From JAJRPT01 sp964465945 (GTDB lineage Bacteria; Bacteroidota; Ignavibacteria; Kapaibacteriales; UBA2268): 64,000 nt of DNA. Positions 23,941 to 34,000 of this stretch are shown piece by piece. Position numbers and translations under genes: made by a program. The stretch covers positions 248,001-312,000 of the forward strand of contig CAYXMM010000001.1 of NCBI GenBank assembly GCA_964465945.1, written 5' to 3'. The notes below the pieces were generated by a model. It worked only from the letters and a program-made list of their open reading frames with translations, was not told where the DNA came from and made no database searches. Positions within the stretch are counted from its first letter, which is position 1. Every line of letters begins with the position of its first letter.

Positions 23941-25383
23941 ATGAAATATTTATTAATTTTATTGATTTTAACAAATTATTTGTTTTCACAAATAAATGTT
24001 GAAAAGAGTGAATTAGAATTGACTAATTTGCAAGTTAATGATATGGTAGGTGTTAGCAACTATTTATATGTGTTAACCCAATTGGATAACAAAGTTGCTT
24101 TAGATAAATTGGATTTGAATTCAAATCAAATGTACAACGATTTTCTGAAAGAAAAAGGTATTTCTCTTTCGGCTCAAGCTACACTTTTCAAAAGCAAAAA
24201 TGATGATTTATGGGTTGGTGATTTTGGAAAACTTCTTAAAATTGATCCAAAAACAAATAATGTAGAAAGTTATGTTAATTTTTTCAAAATTGAAGATAGT
24301 ACTACATATAGAATCACTTCAATAACAGAGGATGAATTTGGAAATATTTATTGCTTAGTCAATTCTGTGAAGTTGATAAAAACAGAAAAATTAGTGAATG
24401 GTACAACAATTAGAGTTGAAGTAAGCAGGTATGAACTAATTAAATTAGAAAATAATTCCTTTACTAAGTTATACCAATTTGAAAAAGAGGTCCCTTTATT
24501 TTTTAAAATGAAATATCATTTAGGTAAAATAATAGTACCATCTTTTGGTGGGAGTGGATCTTCATTGTTTGTTGTAGATTTGAGTTCCAAAACAGCGGAA
24601 GAAATAGTGTTAAAAACTCCATATATAAAAGAATTAGAAGATTGGGAAAAAGTTGAAGAAATAAGAGTATTGGAATTTTTAACATTAAAAAATCAACTAT
24701 ATTTTATATCCGAAATTAGGGCTGGGCTTGGTCATTTTAAAGCAATTTCTAAATTAAATTTAGAAAGTAAAGAAATAAAGTATATGACGTTAGAAAGAGA
24801 TACAATTGAAGATATAATGCCAAATATGACTAGTTACTTTCAACTGAATGATAAAATGATTGTTTCAACTAATTACTATGGTGATAAGAATAAGAAATTT
24901 TATATTTTTGAAAATGATAAATTCATTCCCTATGATATTAGCCATATCAATACAGTCAAACTGATTACAAGAAAAAATCATTTCCAATCACTGTATGATT
25001 TGAATAGATTAGATTTCCTATCATTGCATTTAAGAATTGATAGAGGTATGTATCTTGATAAAAATGGTATATTATATGGAGGTAATGGCAATGGTTTATT
25101 AAAAGTTGAAAATTTTCTACAACCCACATCAGTTCAAGCAGAAGAATTAAATATCAGTACCTTTCCTGACTTGGCAAGCGTGAAAAATGAATTAATTATA
25201 AATTCTGAGTTTATTATTAGTTCTTACAGCATATATGATGTTAACTCTAAGACCTTACAAACAAAAGCAAATCTAAACTCAAATGATATATATTTGAATT
25301 TGGAAGATTTAACAGTTGGTATTTACTTTATTGAGTTAGAAACTCAAAAAGGAAATAAATTACTTAAATTTATTAAAAATTAA
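23941..25383 (+). CDS. T9SS-exported protein, propeller-like, unknown function
   Basis: 480 residues with a signal peptide (MKYLLILLILTNYLFSQ) and a C-terminal sorting domain (about 400-480) ending VGIYFIELETQKGNKLLKFIKN. The body has alternating strands with DLWVGDFGKLLKIDPKTNN and GILYGGNGNGLLKVENF, like the two-component-sensor/SMP-30-type propeller blades, but I cannot assign a family. AAAAGGAGAAAAAAA before the ATG is a strong ribosome-binding site. First of three closely spaced exported-protein genes (11-bp gap to the next). Confidence 0.82.
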   Translation: MKYLLILLILTNYLFSQINVEKSELELTNLQVNDMVGVSNYLYVLTQLDNKVALDKLDLNSNQMYNDFLKEKGISLSAQATLFKSKNDDLWVGDFGKLLKIDPKTNNVESYVNFFKIEDSTTYRITSITEDEFGNIYCLVNSVKLIKTEKLVNGTTIRVEVSRYELIKLENNSFTKLYQFEKEVPLFFKMKYHLGKIIVPSFGGSGSSLFVVDLSSKTAEEIVLKTPYIKELEDWEKVEEIRVLEFLTLKNQLYFISEIRAGLGHFKAISKLNLESKEIKYMTLERDTIEDIMPNMTSYFQLNDKMIVSTNYYGDKNKKFYIFENDKFIPYDISHINTVKLITRKNHFQSLYDLNRLDFLSLHLRIDRGMYLDKNGILYGGNGNGLLKVENFLQPTSVQAEELNISTFPDLASVKNELIINSEFIISSYSIYDVNSKTLQTKANLNSNDIYLNLEDLTVGIYFIELETQKGNKLLKFIKN

Positions 25384-25394
25384 GGAGATAATAA

Positions 25395-26117
25395 ATGAAA
25401 ATAATTTATTTAACATTTGGATTTTTGATTTGTAGTTGCTATTTCGCATTAAGTCAGTGTCCACCATCAACAACTTGTACAGCAACTTGGACAACTGTTG
25501 AGTATGAATTTGATGAATCTAATGAATTATTAGAAGAAGATGGCTTTCGGGCTTCAGCAACTTTTTCTTATAGAACAAATTGCGACGGAAATTTTGAGTT
25601 TATAATTGATGATGTAATAGCAAAAGGAAATTCAAATTTTTTGGATGAGTTTCAATATTTACATTATAATTATTCTTCATTAACTGAAAAACTAGTTTTG
25701 AAATATTTTTTAACATCAGATGCTTTTGGTGATGCTGGCACATCAGTTCCGAATTACCCATCTTCTATAAAGAGAATTTTTGTTTATACTGCATCCTGTG
25801 GTATCTGGTTAAGATGCAGTTATAAATTGCCTGAAACTATTGAAAAAGTATGTGATGACCCTTGGAACGGACCAGCGCCAGACTATCCAGGAGGTGCTGA
25901 TAGATGGGTTGACCACTGGCGTTGGCATAATTGCGGAGAGATTTGTTGTAAAAAAGAATATGAGCTTTCTGAAAGGTCAGGTTTTATTGAAATACTAAGT
26001 AAAACCAAAAGTAGATATTCAGACGGGGAAGAATGCAGCAAACAAGGTGATTTTTGGGGGAATAGACCTTTACCAACTGACCCTTCTATAGAATTACCTT
26101 GTGAAGATGGGTGTTAG
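25395..26117 (+). CDS. Cysteine-rich exported protein, unknown
   Basis: 240 residues: signal peptide (MKIIYLTFGFLICSCYFALSQ) and a body with about 14 cysteines in several pairs (CPPSTTC, CGEICC, SCGIW-LRC), suggesting disulfides in the periplasm or outside the cell. No T9SS sorting domain is present, unlike its neighbours, and no catalytic motif is recognised. AAGGAGATAATAA precedes the ATG. The next gene follows after three bases, so the two are cotranscribed and possibly function together. Confidence 0.72.
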   Translation: MKIIYLTFGFLICSCYFALSQCPPSTTCTATWTTVEYEFDESNELLEEDGFRASATFSYRTNCDGNFEFIIDDVIAKGNSNFLDEFQYLHYNYSSLTEKLVLKYFLTSDAFGDAGTSVPNYPSSIKRIFVYTASCGIWLRCSYKLPETIEKVCDDPWNGPAPDYPGGADRWVDHWRWHNCGEICCKKEYELSERSGFIEILSKTKSRYSDGEECSKQGDFWGNRPLPTDPSIELPCEDGC

Positions 26118-26120
26118 ATT

Positions 26121-26636
26121 ATGAAATTAAAAATAATTTTAATATTAAGTTTGATTTTTTTAGTTCCGCTCTATTCACAAACTAATAAACCTGTTATAAT
26201 AAAGGGCTTTGATGGTAAGACTTATGTTAAATATCCAAACAAAAAAGCATGGGTAGAATCTGATACGGTTGATAAGAACTATGTAGATAAAAGCCAAGTT
26301 CGTATTGAATATACAAATTTTGATGGTGAAACAATAGATATGACAAGTAAAAGACCAATTTTTATTCCAGAAAAAGGTAAAATTGTTAATTCTATAAATG
26401 TTGCAAATGATCCATCAAAAGACCATTACAATTTATACTTTCAACTAAATGAAAACACTAAAATTATGATACAAATTTACACAATAGAAGGTATTAGAGT
26501 TTCTGATATTGCTTGGAAAGAGTTTGACAAAGGAACTCATAATATTGAAATAAAGAAAAAATTCTCAAAAGGGTCTTATGTGATTTATTTAACTATTGAC
26601 GAGGAAGTCTTTAAACATAGAGTAATGTTTGATTAA
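26121..26636 (+). CDS. Short T9SS-sorted exported protein
   Basis: 171 residues: signal peptide (MKLKIILILSLIFLVPLYSQ), a brief lysine/aspartate-rich linker, and a sorting domain covering about residues 85-171 (NLYFQLNENTKIMIQIYTIEGIRVSDI.. ending SYVIYLTIDEEVFKHRVMFD). The cargo part is short, so it may serve as a carrier or cell-surface tail for the preceding cysteine-rich protein; that is inference. A strong terminator follows, closing the three-gene operon. Confidence 0.75.
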   Translation: MKLKIILILSLIFLVPLYSQTNKPVIIKGFDGKTYVKYPNKKAWVESDTVDKNYVDKSQVRIEYTNFDGETIDMTSKRPIFIPEKGKIVNSINVANDPSKDHYNLYFQLNENTKIMIQIYTIEGIRVSDIAWKEFDKGTHNIEIKKKFSKGSYVIYLTIDEEVFKHRVMFD

Positions 26637-26640
26637 GGAA

Positions 26641-26666
26641 AAGAGCCAATCGGCTCTTTTTTTTTT
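26641..26666 (+). terminator. Rho-independent terminator of the three-gene secreted operon
   Basis: AAGAGCC (26641-26647) pairs with GGCTCTT (26652-26658) around AATC, followed by a run of about ten T. Confidence 0.92.
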
Positions 26667-26785
26667 ATAATCACCATCAATCACGAATATTTAAAAATTA
26701 ATAATTAAGTTTATTCGTCATTTCTTATTCAACTATGAATTTCGTAATTTTGTAAAATTTTTTTGATTTTTTTGACGGAGAGTTA

Positions 26786-27529
26786 ATGAATATTTTAGTA
26801 TGTGTTTCAAGAGTGCCAGATACTGCCGCAAGAATTAATGTTGGTGATGATGGAAAAAGTATTAAAGACGCCGGAGTTAAGTTTATTGTAAATCCTTATG
26901 ATGAATATGCTTTAGAAACTGCTATTCAATTAAAAGAAAGTAAGAGTGCTACTGTAACAGCGATTACAGTCGGAAGTGCAGATGCCTCCGATGTTCTTAG
27001 GACTGCTTTGGCTATGGGTGCTGATAATGCAGTTTTAGTTAAAGCAGCAAATTTCGATGCTTCTATTGTTGCAGAAAATATCGCTGCAGTAGCAAAAGAG
27101 ATAAATGCCGATTTAGTGATTTTAGGCAGACAGAGTATTGATTTTGATTCCTTGCAAATGCCTTCTTTAGTTGGTGCTATGCTTGATAGACCTTCTGTTT
27201 CTGTTGTTTCTAAATTAAACATAGACGGCAATAAAGTTACTTGTGAAAGCGACATCGAAGGTGGAAAAGAAACTATCGAAACGTCTTTACCTTGTGTTAT
27301 TTCCACTCAAAAAGGTATTTATGAGCCACGTTACCCTAAGTTACCAGATATTATGAAAGCTAAAAAGAAAGAAATTACTGAAAAAGAAAGCGTTTCTTCT
27401 GATTTAAAAGTTGAAATTTTATCAATGGATATTCCACAAAGTTCTCGTATTGGCAAAATCGTTGGCGATAGCGAATCTGAAATCCAATCAATTGTTGATG
27501 CTTTACACACTGAAGCAAAAGTAATTTAA
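26786..27529 (+). CDS. etfB: Electron transfer flavoprotein, beta subunit
   Basis: 247 residues beginning MNILVCVSRVPDTAARI, with FIVNPYDEYALETAIQLKE, an AMGADNAVLV turn and the AMP-contact region NADLVILGRQSIDFD, all typical EtfB. With EtfA it accepts electrons from acyl-CoA dehydrogenases and passes them to the quinone pool through ETF dehydrogenase. The ATG is preceded by ACGGAGAGTTA; a TAATTTTG -7 match lies at 26745-26752. etfA follows after 26 bases. Confidence 0.96.
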   Translation: MNILVCVSRVPDTAARINVGDDGKSIKDAGVKFIVNPYDEYALETAIQLKESKSATVTAITVGSADASDVLRTALAMGADNAVLVKAANFDASIVAENIAAVAKEINADLVILGRQSIDFDSLQMPSLVGAMLDRPSVSVVSKLNIDGNKVTCESDIEGGKETIETSLPCVISTQKGIYEPRYPKLPDIMKAKKKEITEKESVSSDLKVEILSMDIPQSSRIGKIVGDSESEIQSIVDALHTEAKVI

Positions 27530-27555
27530 GTTTTATAATAATTTAGGAAAAGAAA

Positions 27556-28500
27556 ATGTCAAATATTTTAGTTTATTTAGAATCTCAAGATGGAAATTTA
27601 AAAAGATATTCAACTGAAGCATTAACTGCTGCAAGTAAATTGGGTGCTAATGTAGTGGGTATAATATTAAATGACGAAAATGCTGCAAAAAAAGCAGGCA
27701 ACTTCGGTGCAAGTAAAGTATTAGTTGTAAAGTCAGATAAGTATAGTGCAGTTGCAACATCGAAAATTATTTCACAAGCGGCTAATTCTATTGGTGCAGA
27801 TATTGTTTTTATGGCAGCAAGTTCAGCAGGCAAGGAGTTAGCTCCAAGAGCATCTTACTTATTAGGTGCTGGCTATATCGCTGATGTTATTGCATTAAAA
27901 AATGAAGGTGGGATTATTGCAACTAAGCCAGTTTATGCTGGAAAAGCGCAAGTAAATGCAAAAATTAAAACTTCAAAACAAGTTTATTCATTAAGACCAA
28001 ACGTGTTTACTGCGAATAAAACTTCTGATAATGATGCAAATATAGAAGCGTTCAGTCCAAGTATATCAGATTCTGATTATTCAGCTGTTGTTACTAATGT
28101 AGCAAAAACAAGCGGAAAATTAGATGTTGCCGAAGCAAGTATCGTTGTATCAGGTGGTCGCGGGCTAAAAGATGCAGAAAGTTTTAAATTAGTTGAAGAC
28201 TTAGCTGGTGCTTTAGGTGCCGGTATAGGAGCGTCAAGAGCAGTAGTAGATGCTGGTTGGAGACCTCATTCAGAACAAGTAGGACAAACAGGTAAAACTG
28301 TATCTCCAAACTTGTATGTGGCGGTAGGTATCTCGGGAGCAGTTCAACATTTAGCTGGTATGTCAAGTTCAAAATTTATTTTAGCGGTGAATAAAGACAA
28401 AGATGCTCCAATCTTTAAAATAGCCGATTATGGCATTGTTGGAGATGCTTTTGAAATTGTGCCAAAGCTTACATCAATGATTAAAAATAAAAATTCTTAA
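27556..28500 (+). CDS. etfA: Electron transfer flavoprotein, alpha subunit
   Basis: 314 residues: an N-terminal domain and the C-terminal FAD domain with VSGGRGLKDAESFKLVEDLA, GASRAVVDAGWRPHSEQVGQ, TGKTVSPNLYVAVGISGAVQH and the closing DAPIFKIADYGIVGD. FAD-binding residues are all in place. It forms a heterodimer with EtfB and supports fatty-acid or amino-acid oxidation; an enoyl-CoA hydratase gene is found 700 bp downstream on the other strand. The next gene starts one base after the stop codon. Confidence 0.96.
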   Translation: MSNILVYLESQDGNLKRYSTEALTAASKLGANVVGIILNDENAAKKAGNFGASKVLVVKSDKYSAVATSKIISQAANSIGADIVFMAASSAGKELAPRASYLLGAGYIADVIALKNEGGIIATKPVYAGKAQVNAKIKTSKQVYSLRPNVFTANKTSDNDANIEAFSPSISDSDYSAVVTNVAKTSGKLDVAEASIVVSGGRGLKDAESFKLVEDLAGALGAGIGASRAVVDAGWRPHSEQVGQTGKTVSPNLYVAVGISGAVQHLAGMSSSKFILAVNKDKDAPIFKIADYGIVGDAFEIVPKLTSMIKNKNS

Positions 28501-28501
28501 T

Positions 28502-29071
28502 ATGGAAAGAATACAATTAACAGTTTTAGGTTTATCGGCTTCGCCAGCCGGAAATAATGCTTATGCTTTAATTCTGAAAGAAATTGACGGACGTCGGCGA
28601 TTACCTATTGTTATTGGCACATTTGAAGCACAATCTATTGCATTGGAAATGGAGGGTTATGTCCCTCCACGTCCAATGACTCACGATTTAATCAAGAATT
28701 GTCTTGATGCTGTTGGTCTAAGAATAGACGAAGTATTTATCAATGAGCTAAAAGAAGGTACTTTCCATTCAAAATTGATAATAGGTGAATATGAAATTGA
28801 TGCACGGGCGAGTGATGCAATTGCAATGGCTGTTAGATATGATGCACCTATTTTTGTAGATGAATCAATCATAGATGAAGCGGGCGTTGTTCCCCCAAGT
28901 GATGAAGCATTTAATGACAATTTTAATAATACTAAGAGTTTTAGTAGCAAGACACCGACTTCAATTTTAGATAATCTTCAAATGCAATTAGACAATGCAA
29001 TAAGTGAAGAGGACTACGAAAAAGCAGCAAATTTGCGAGATGAGATAAAAAAGATTTTGGAAAAACAATAA
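28502..29071 (+). CDS. Bifunctional nuclease (DUF151) family protein with C-terminal UVR motif
   Basis: 189 residues. Residues 1-130 form the BFN/DUF151 domain: IQLTVLGLSASPAGNNAYAL, LPIVIGTFEAQSIALEMEG, RPMTHDLIKNCLDAVG and DARASDAIAMAVRYDAPIFVDE. The tail (about 155-189: LQMQLDNAISEEDYEKAANLRDEIKKI) is a UvrB/UvrC interaction (UVR) helix pair. This BFN-UVR combination is known in Bacteroidota. Family founders act as RNase/DNase, though the substrate here is not known. It is the third gene of the etf operon. Confidence 0.9.
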   Translation: MERIQLTVLGLSASPAGNNAYALILKEIDGRRRLPIVIGTFEAQSIALEMEGYVPPRPMTHDLIKNCLDAVGLRIDEVFINELKEGTFHSKLIIGEYEIDARASDAIAMAVRYDAPIFVDESIIDEAGVVPPSDEAFNDNFNNTKSFSSKTPTSILDNLQMQLDNAISEEDYEKAANLRDEIKKILEKQ

Positions 29072-29086
29072 AAATCCTTAACTTTG
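29057..29086 (+). promoter_or_regulatory. Promoter of the CAT-anticodon tRNA
   Basis: TTG (29057-29059), 19-bp spacer, TAACTTTG (29079-29086): a full match to the Bacteroidota -33/-7 consensus TTG-N17..20-TAnnTTTG. It lies 30 bp before the mature tRNA 5' end and overlaps the 3' end of the upstream gene. Confidence 0.65.
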
Positions 29087-29116
29087 TAATCTGTTCTTAT
29101 ACATAAGATGAAAAAT

Positions 29117-29190
29117 GCCTGAGTAGCTCAGTCGGTTAGAGCACTGGAATCATAATCCAGGTGTCGGGGGTTCAAATCCCTCCTCAGGTA
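29117..29190 (+). tRNA. tRNA with anticodon CAT (elongator Met or Ile2)
   Basis: A 74-nt cloverleaf: GCCTGAG pairs with CTCAGGT (G1-U72 wobble), discriminator A; D-arm GCTC..GAGC; anticodon stem CTGGA/TCCAG with loop ATCATAA; T-arm GGGGGTTCAAATCCC. The anticodon stem lacks the three G-C pairs of an initiator, so this is either elongator tRNA-Met or the tRNA-Ile whose C34 becomes lysidine. Sequence alone does not decide. Confidence 0.93.
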
Positions 29191-29196
29191 CTTGTT

Positions 29197-29961
29197 TCAT
29201 TTGTGCCAATTAGCTTTTCTTTTTTCTAAAAAAGCAGTGATTCCTTCTTTGCCTTCTTTGCTTAATCTTAAATTTGTGATTTCTTTTGCGATGTATTGGC
29301 TTGGATTGTCTATTGTATCAATATTTCTAATTAATTCTCGCACTTTTTTTGTTGCCTTTGGAGCATTGCTCGCTAATTTATTAATTAATTTTTCAACTAT
29401 TTCTTCTACTTTATTTTCATCAACTAAATAGTTTAGCATTCCTATTTCTAATGCTTTATCAGCATTAATTCTTTCACCAGTAATGAGATACTCCCTTGCT
29501 TTTGTTTCGCCAATTCTTTGTTTAACTATTGGAATTATTGCTACTGGAACAATTCCATAATATAACTCACTTATCCCAAATAATGTATTTTTTGTTCCAA
29601 TTATTATGTCAGAAGATAAAGCAATTCCAGCACCTCCGCCTATTGCAACGCCATCAACTATTGAAATTATTGGAATAGAAAAGTTATTAATTTTATCTAA
29701 TAATTCAACAAATTTTAATGAATCTTCGTATATTTCTTGTTCATTCATTCCATTAATATTTTTGAGCCAATTCAAATCTGCCCCTGATGAAAATACTCCA
29801 TTTTCACCTTCAATTAATAGAACTCGAATATTTTTATTTTCTTCAATTTTATTTAATTTATTTAAAAACACCTCAATTAATTCTGAATTAATAGCATTTT
29901 TAACTTCTGGTCGAGAAATCTTTAATCTCGCATAATTTGTGTATACTTCTAATTTCAACAT
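29197..29961 (-). CDS. Enoyl-CoA hydratase/isomerase family protein
   Basis: 254 residues with the crotonase fold. The oxyanion-hole segments are visible: FSSGADLNWLK (about 57-67) and DGVAIGGGAGIALSSDIIIG (about 101-120), followed by FGISELYYGIVPVAI, where the catalytic Glu position is expected. The GADL.W pattern with downstream ISEL..G.VP resembles methylglutaconyl/enoyl-CoA hydratases. It likely works in CoA-ester degradation along with the nearby ETF. It stops seven bases past the tRNA, on the opposite strand, and starts one base from the end of the aspartokinase-like gene. Confidence 0.9.
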   Translation of the reverse strand: MLKLEVYTNYARLKISRPEVKNAINSELIEVFLNKLNKIEENKNIRVLLIEGENGVFSSGADLNWLKNINGMNEQEIYEDSLKFVELLDKINNFSIPIISIVDGVAIGGGAGIALSSDIIIGTKNTLFGISELYYGIVPVAIIPIVKQRIGETKAREYLITGERINADKALEIGMLNYLVDENKVEEIVEKLINKLASNAPKATKKVRELIRNIDTIDNPSQYIAKEITNLRLSKEGKEGITAFLEKRKANWHK

Positions 29962-29962
29962 T

Positions 29963-31033
29963 TTATTTTTGGTGTAAAATTAAATATAATTTATTTATAA
30001 AATCACTTGGATAAATATTTGAATTTATCCTAATAATAGAGTTTGTAAAATTAATTTCAATCTTACTCATATCCTTTGATTCAAAGGAGCTAATTATAGA
30101 TAAAAACTCTTTTGTATTTTTACTTAATATTTCAATCCCATTATTTTTAACAATTATAATATTTTTAAACGATGATTTAGCATTATTGATATGAGTTTTA
30201 ATACTTAAATTTTCTAAATTACAATAGGTAAGTTCAATATCGTACTGCTTCGCTAATGTAATTTGTTCGATGGTGAATTGCTTTAAACCAATTCTTGATA
30301 GTATAAGGGCATCCTCATAATTTATATTTTCAACACTTTCACTACTTGCAATTTTAGGGTCAATTTCAAAAATACCGTTTGTATCAGTGAAATACTCACA
30401 ATTTTTTGTTTCTAAAGCAATAGAGCAAAGAATTGCCGACAAATTTGAATTTTCCATACCCAAAGTAGTAGGATTACCATTCGCTGAAGCGCCTATAAAA
30501 CCAGCGATAACATTGATATTTCCTTTAATATTGCTTCTAATATTTGTCAAAGTCTTGTCAAACAATATTCCTGCGTTTCCATAATTTTCATCAGTCACAA
30601 ATACATCTCTTGCATTAATTAAATGGCAATATATCCCTGATTCCATTAACTTTAAGTAAAATATTTCACTTGAAATTAAGTCTCCAATTGAAATTAGCGA
30701 GTCAAGTACTTTCTTAGAGCATTCTTCTAATATTGATATAGCGTAGAGGAGTTCTTCAATCTCGGAAAGTCTATTTAAAATAACAGAATTACGATTTATA
30801 TTAATAAATTTTGATATAAATAATTTTATTTTGTTAAATTCGTAATTGAATTGAGTTGGTTGGGAAATAATATTATTCACAATCTCATTTAATATGCTTG
30901 TAAATTTATCAAAGGCACTAATGATTATAACAATCTCTGTATTGTTTGTATGGAGGTTTTGAATGAATTCGATAGTTTTGAATATATCGTTTTCATTTTT
31001 AAAAGTACTCCCACCAAATTTGATAATTTTCAT
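29963..31033 (-). CDS. Divergent aspartokinase-family protein
   Basis: 356 residues of the amino-acid kinase superfamily, most like aspartate kinase: MKIIKFGGSTFKNENDI at the start, GFIGASANGNPTTLG, then YFTDTNGIFEIDPKI (the DxDG..T.DPR segment) and the IGLKQFT..TI helix. However the substrate/phosphate-binding TTLGRGGSD block reads TTLGMENSNLSA, losing the Arg, Gly-Gly and Asp. The C-terminus (about 285-356) is roughly one ACT domain instead of two. It may be inactive, regulatory or act on a different substrate. It precedes the enoyl-CoA hydratase gene on the same strand with a one-base gap. Confidence 0.75.
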   Translation of the reverse strand: MKIIKFGGSTFKNENDIFKTIEFIQNLHTNNTEIVIIISAFDKFTSILNEIVNNIISQPTQFNYEFNKIKLFISKFININRNSVILNRLSEIEELLYAISILEECSKKVLDSLISIGDLISSEIFYLKLMESGIYCHLINARDVFVTDENYGNAGILFDKTLTNIRSNIKGNINVIAGFIGASANGNPTTLGMENSNLSAILCSIALETKNCEYFTDTNGIFEIDPKIASSESVENINYEDALILSRIGLKQFTIEQITLAKQYDIELTYCNLENLSIKTHINNAKSSFKNIIIVKNNGIEILSKNTKEFLSIISSFESKDMSKIEINFTNSIIRINSNIYPSDFINKLYLILHQK

Positions 31034-31087
31034 TATTGTATTTTTTTTTATTCAAAATTGCAAAAAATAAACTAAAAGGTAATACCT

Positions 31088-34000
31088 ATGAAACTTTATA
31101 TACTAATTATTTTTTTAAATATCATCGCTTTTTCTCAGCAAAAAACTGAAACTTTATTTAAAAAATTATCACCAAATGAATCCGGTGTTGAATTTATTAA
31201 TAAAGTTACTCAGAACGAAATTTTAAATCTATTTACTGTTGAATATATGTATAATGGCTCTGGAGTAGGGGTTGGTGATTTCAACAATGATGGGTTAGCC
31301 GATATTATTTTTGGTGGTAATCAAGAGAATGCAAGATTGTACCTTAACAAAGGCAATATGAAATTTGAAGATATTACAAAAAAATCCAAATTAGATTCAA
31401 AAGGTAAATGGATTTCGGGTGTAACAGTTGTAGATATAAATGGAGATGGATTTTTAGATATTTACTTTTCAATTTCATTATTGGGGTATCCTACAAACAC
31501 AATTAATCAATTATGGATAAATAATGGAAGTTTGACATTTACAGACAAAGCAAAAGAATATGGCTTGGACTTGCCATACTTAACTACGCAATCGACTTTT
31601 TTCGATGCAGATAATGATAGTGATTTAGATATGTATATGATAACAACACAAGGTTGGACTGCCGATAGTATAAGTGAAGCTATAAAGCCGAATACAAATT
31701 TAGAAACCTTTAATGACGGATTGTATATAAACAACAATGGTAAGTTCGAAAGGAGTGATTTAATTAAAGTTAAAGATGAATATTTTGGATTAGGCATTGT
31801 GGCATCAGATTTAGATAATAATGGTTTTGTTGATTTATATGTTTCAAATGATTATACTTCGCAAGACTTTCTATTATTTAATGATAGCACAAAATGGGTG
31901 GAAAGTATAAAGAAATCAACAAAGCAAATTTCTAATAATAGTATGGGGCTTGATGCAAATGATTTTGATAATGATGGTTATGTTGATATTATTACTTTAG
32001 ATATGACAGCAGCTGATAACAAAAGATTAAAATCAAATATGTCGGCGATGAATCCACAAAAGTTTTGGTGGAATATTGCAAATGGTGGACATTATGAATA
32101 TATGTTTAATGCGTTTCAAAGAAATAATGGGAATAGATTGTTCAACAATATTGCTTTTATTTCAAATGTTGCTACTACTGATTGGAGCTGGGCTCCTTTA
32201 CTTGCTGATTTTAATAACGATGGCTGGAAAGATTTGTTTATAACTAATGGAATTAGATATGATTTCAGGAATACTGATTATCAAAAGGTATATATGTCGA
32301 TGAAAGAGGCTATTAAAGTAAAAAATAATTTAAAACGCAATAATATTAAAGATTCAATTTTAGAAAGCCAAACCATATTAAATAATAAAGTCTCTATGGA
32401 GAAATATAATATTCATAGTTTTGATGACATTAAGATAGATATGCTGATTAAAGATACTCCAGCAACTCCGTTGCCGAATTATGCTTTCAAAAATAATGGA
32501 ACTTTGAGATTTGAAGACGTTTCTGAAGATTGGGGTTTAAATGATTTAGGTTATTCGCAAGGTGCTGCCTATGCAGATTTTGATAATGATGGCGATCTAG
32601 ATTTGGCTGTAAATAATGTTGATGATTATTCATTTATATATGAGAATAAATCAGAATTACTGCTGAAAAATAATTATATTAGATTTGATTTTAAAGGTCC
32701 TGGCAAAAATATTTTTGGATTAAATACTAAAGTTAATATTTGGGTCGATGGCAAATTCCAAACCAATGAACTAACCCTTACAAGAGGTTTTGCTTCAAGT
32801 GTTGAACCAGTCCTTCATTTTGGTATAGAAAAGTATAGTAAAGTTGATAGTGCAGAGATCATTTGGCTCGGAGGAAAATCTCAAAAACTATATAATTTAA
32901 GTATTAATAAAAAACATACTATTTCTTATAAAGACGCTAATCTAGTTCATAGTTATGAATTGCCAAAGTCAAAATATTTTATAAAAAATACTGAATTTAA
33001 ACCACCATTAAATTATTCAGAAACTGAGTTTGATGATTATGAAAGAGAGATATTAATTCCTCATAAAATGTCTCAATTAGGTGGAGGAGTTGCGATAGCA
33101 GATTTTAATAATAATGGGTCTAATGACATATATTTTCCGGCATCAAAAGGAAAAATTGGAACGATATATAAATTTTCAAATTTGAATGAGTTCAAGGAGT
33201 TTGAAAATAGGGCATTTACTTTTGATTCCGTTTATGAAGATATGGGTTCATTATTTTTTGATGCAAATGGCGATAATCTATTGGATTTATATGTTTGTAG
33301 TGGGGGCAATCAGTATGAAGAAGGGAGTCCTTTTTACCAAGATAGATTATATATTTATAATGAAAAAAGCAAGTCTTTTGACAAGAAACCAAAATCTTTA
33401 CCTCAAATGTTTACTTCTACTTCTTGTGTGGTGTCTGCCGATTACGATAAAGATGGGGATTTGGACCTTTTCGTTGGAGGAAGGCAGACTCCGGGTAAAT
33501 ATCCTTATCCAACAAATTCATATATACTTAGAAATGATAATGAAGTTTTTGTAAATGTTACTAACGAAGTTGCTCCAGAATTAGTTAAGCCCGGTATGGT
33601 AACATCGGCTTTATGGACAGATTTTGACAATGATGATGACAAAGATTTGATTGTTGCTGGGGAATGGATGTCTATTATGTTTTTTGAAAACCAAAATGGT
33701 AAGTTAAAAGACATTACTGATGAAGAGTTTAAAAAGAATAATGTTGGCTGGTGGTGGAGTATTAATGGTGGCGATTTCGACAACGATGGGGATATTGATT
33801 ATGTAGTAGGAAATCTGGGTTTAAACTATAAGTATCAAGCCACAATCGAAGAGCCATTTTCTGTTTATAGTAAGGATTTTGATGGAAACGGACATAATGA
33901 TATTGTTCTGAGTTATTATGATGTTGACGGAAAGATTTATCCTTTAAGAGGTCGTTCATGTTCTTCTCAACAAATTCCAGATATTAAGAAGCAATTTCCA

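Noticed and set aside
29117..29190. Initiator tRNA-Met
   Set aside because: The anticodon stem CTGGA/TCCAG lacks the three consecutive G-C pairs of initiators and the acceptor has G1-U72.
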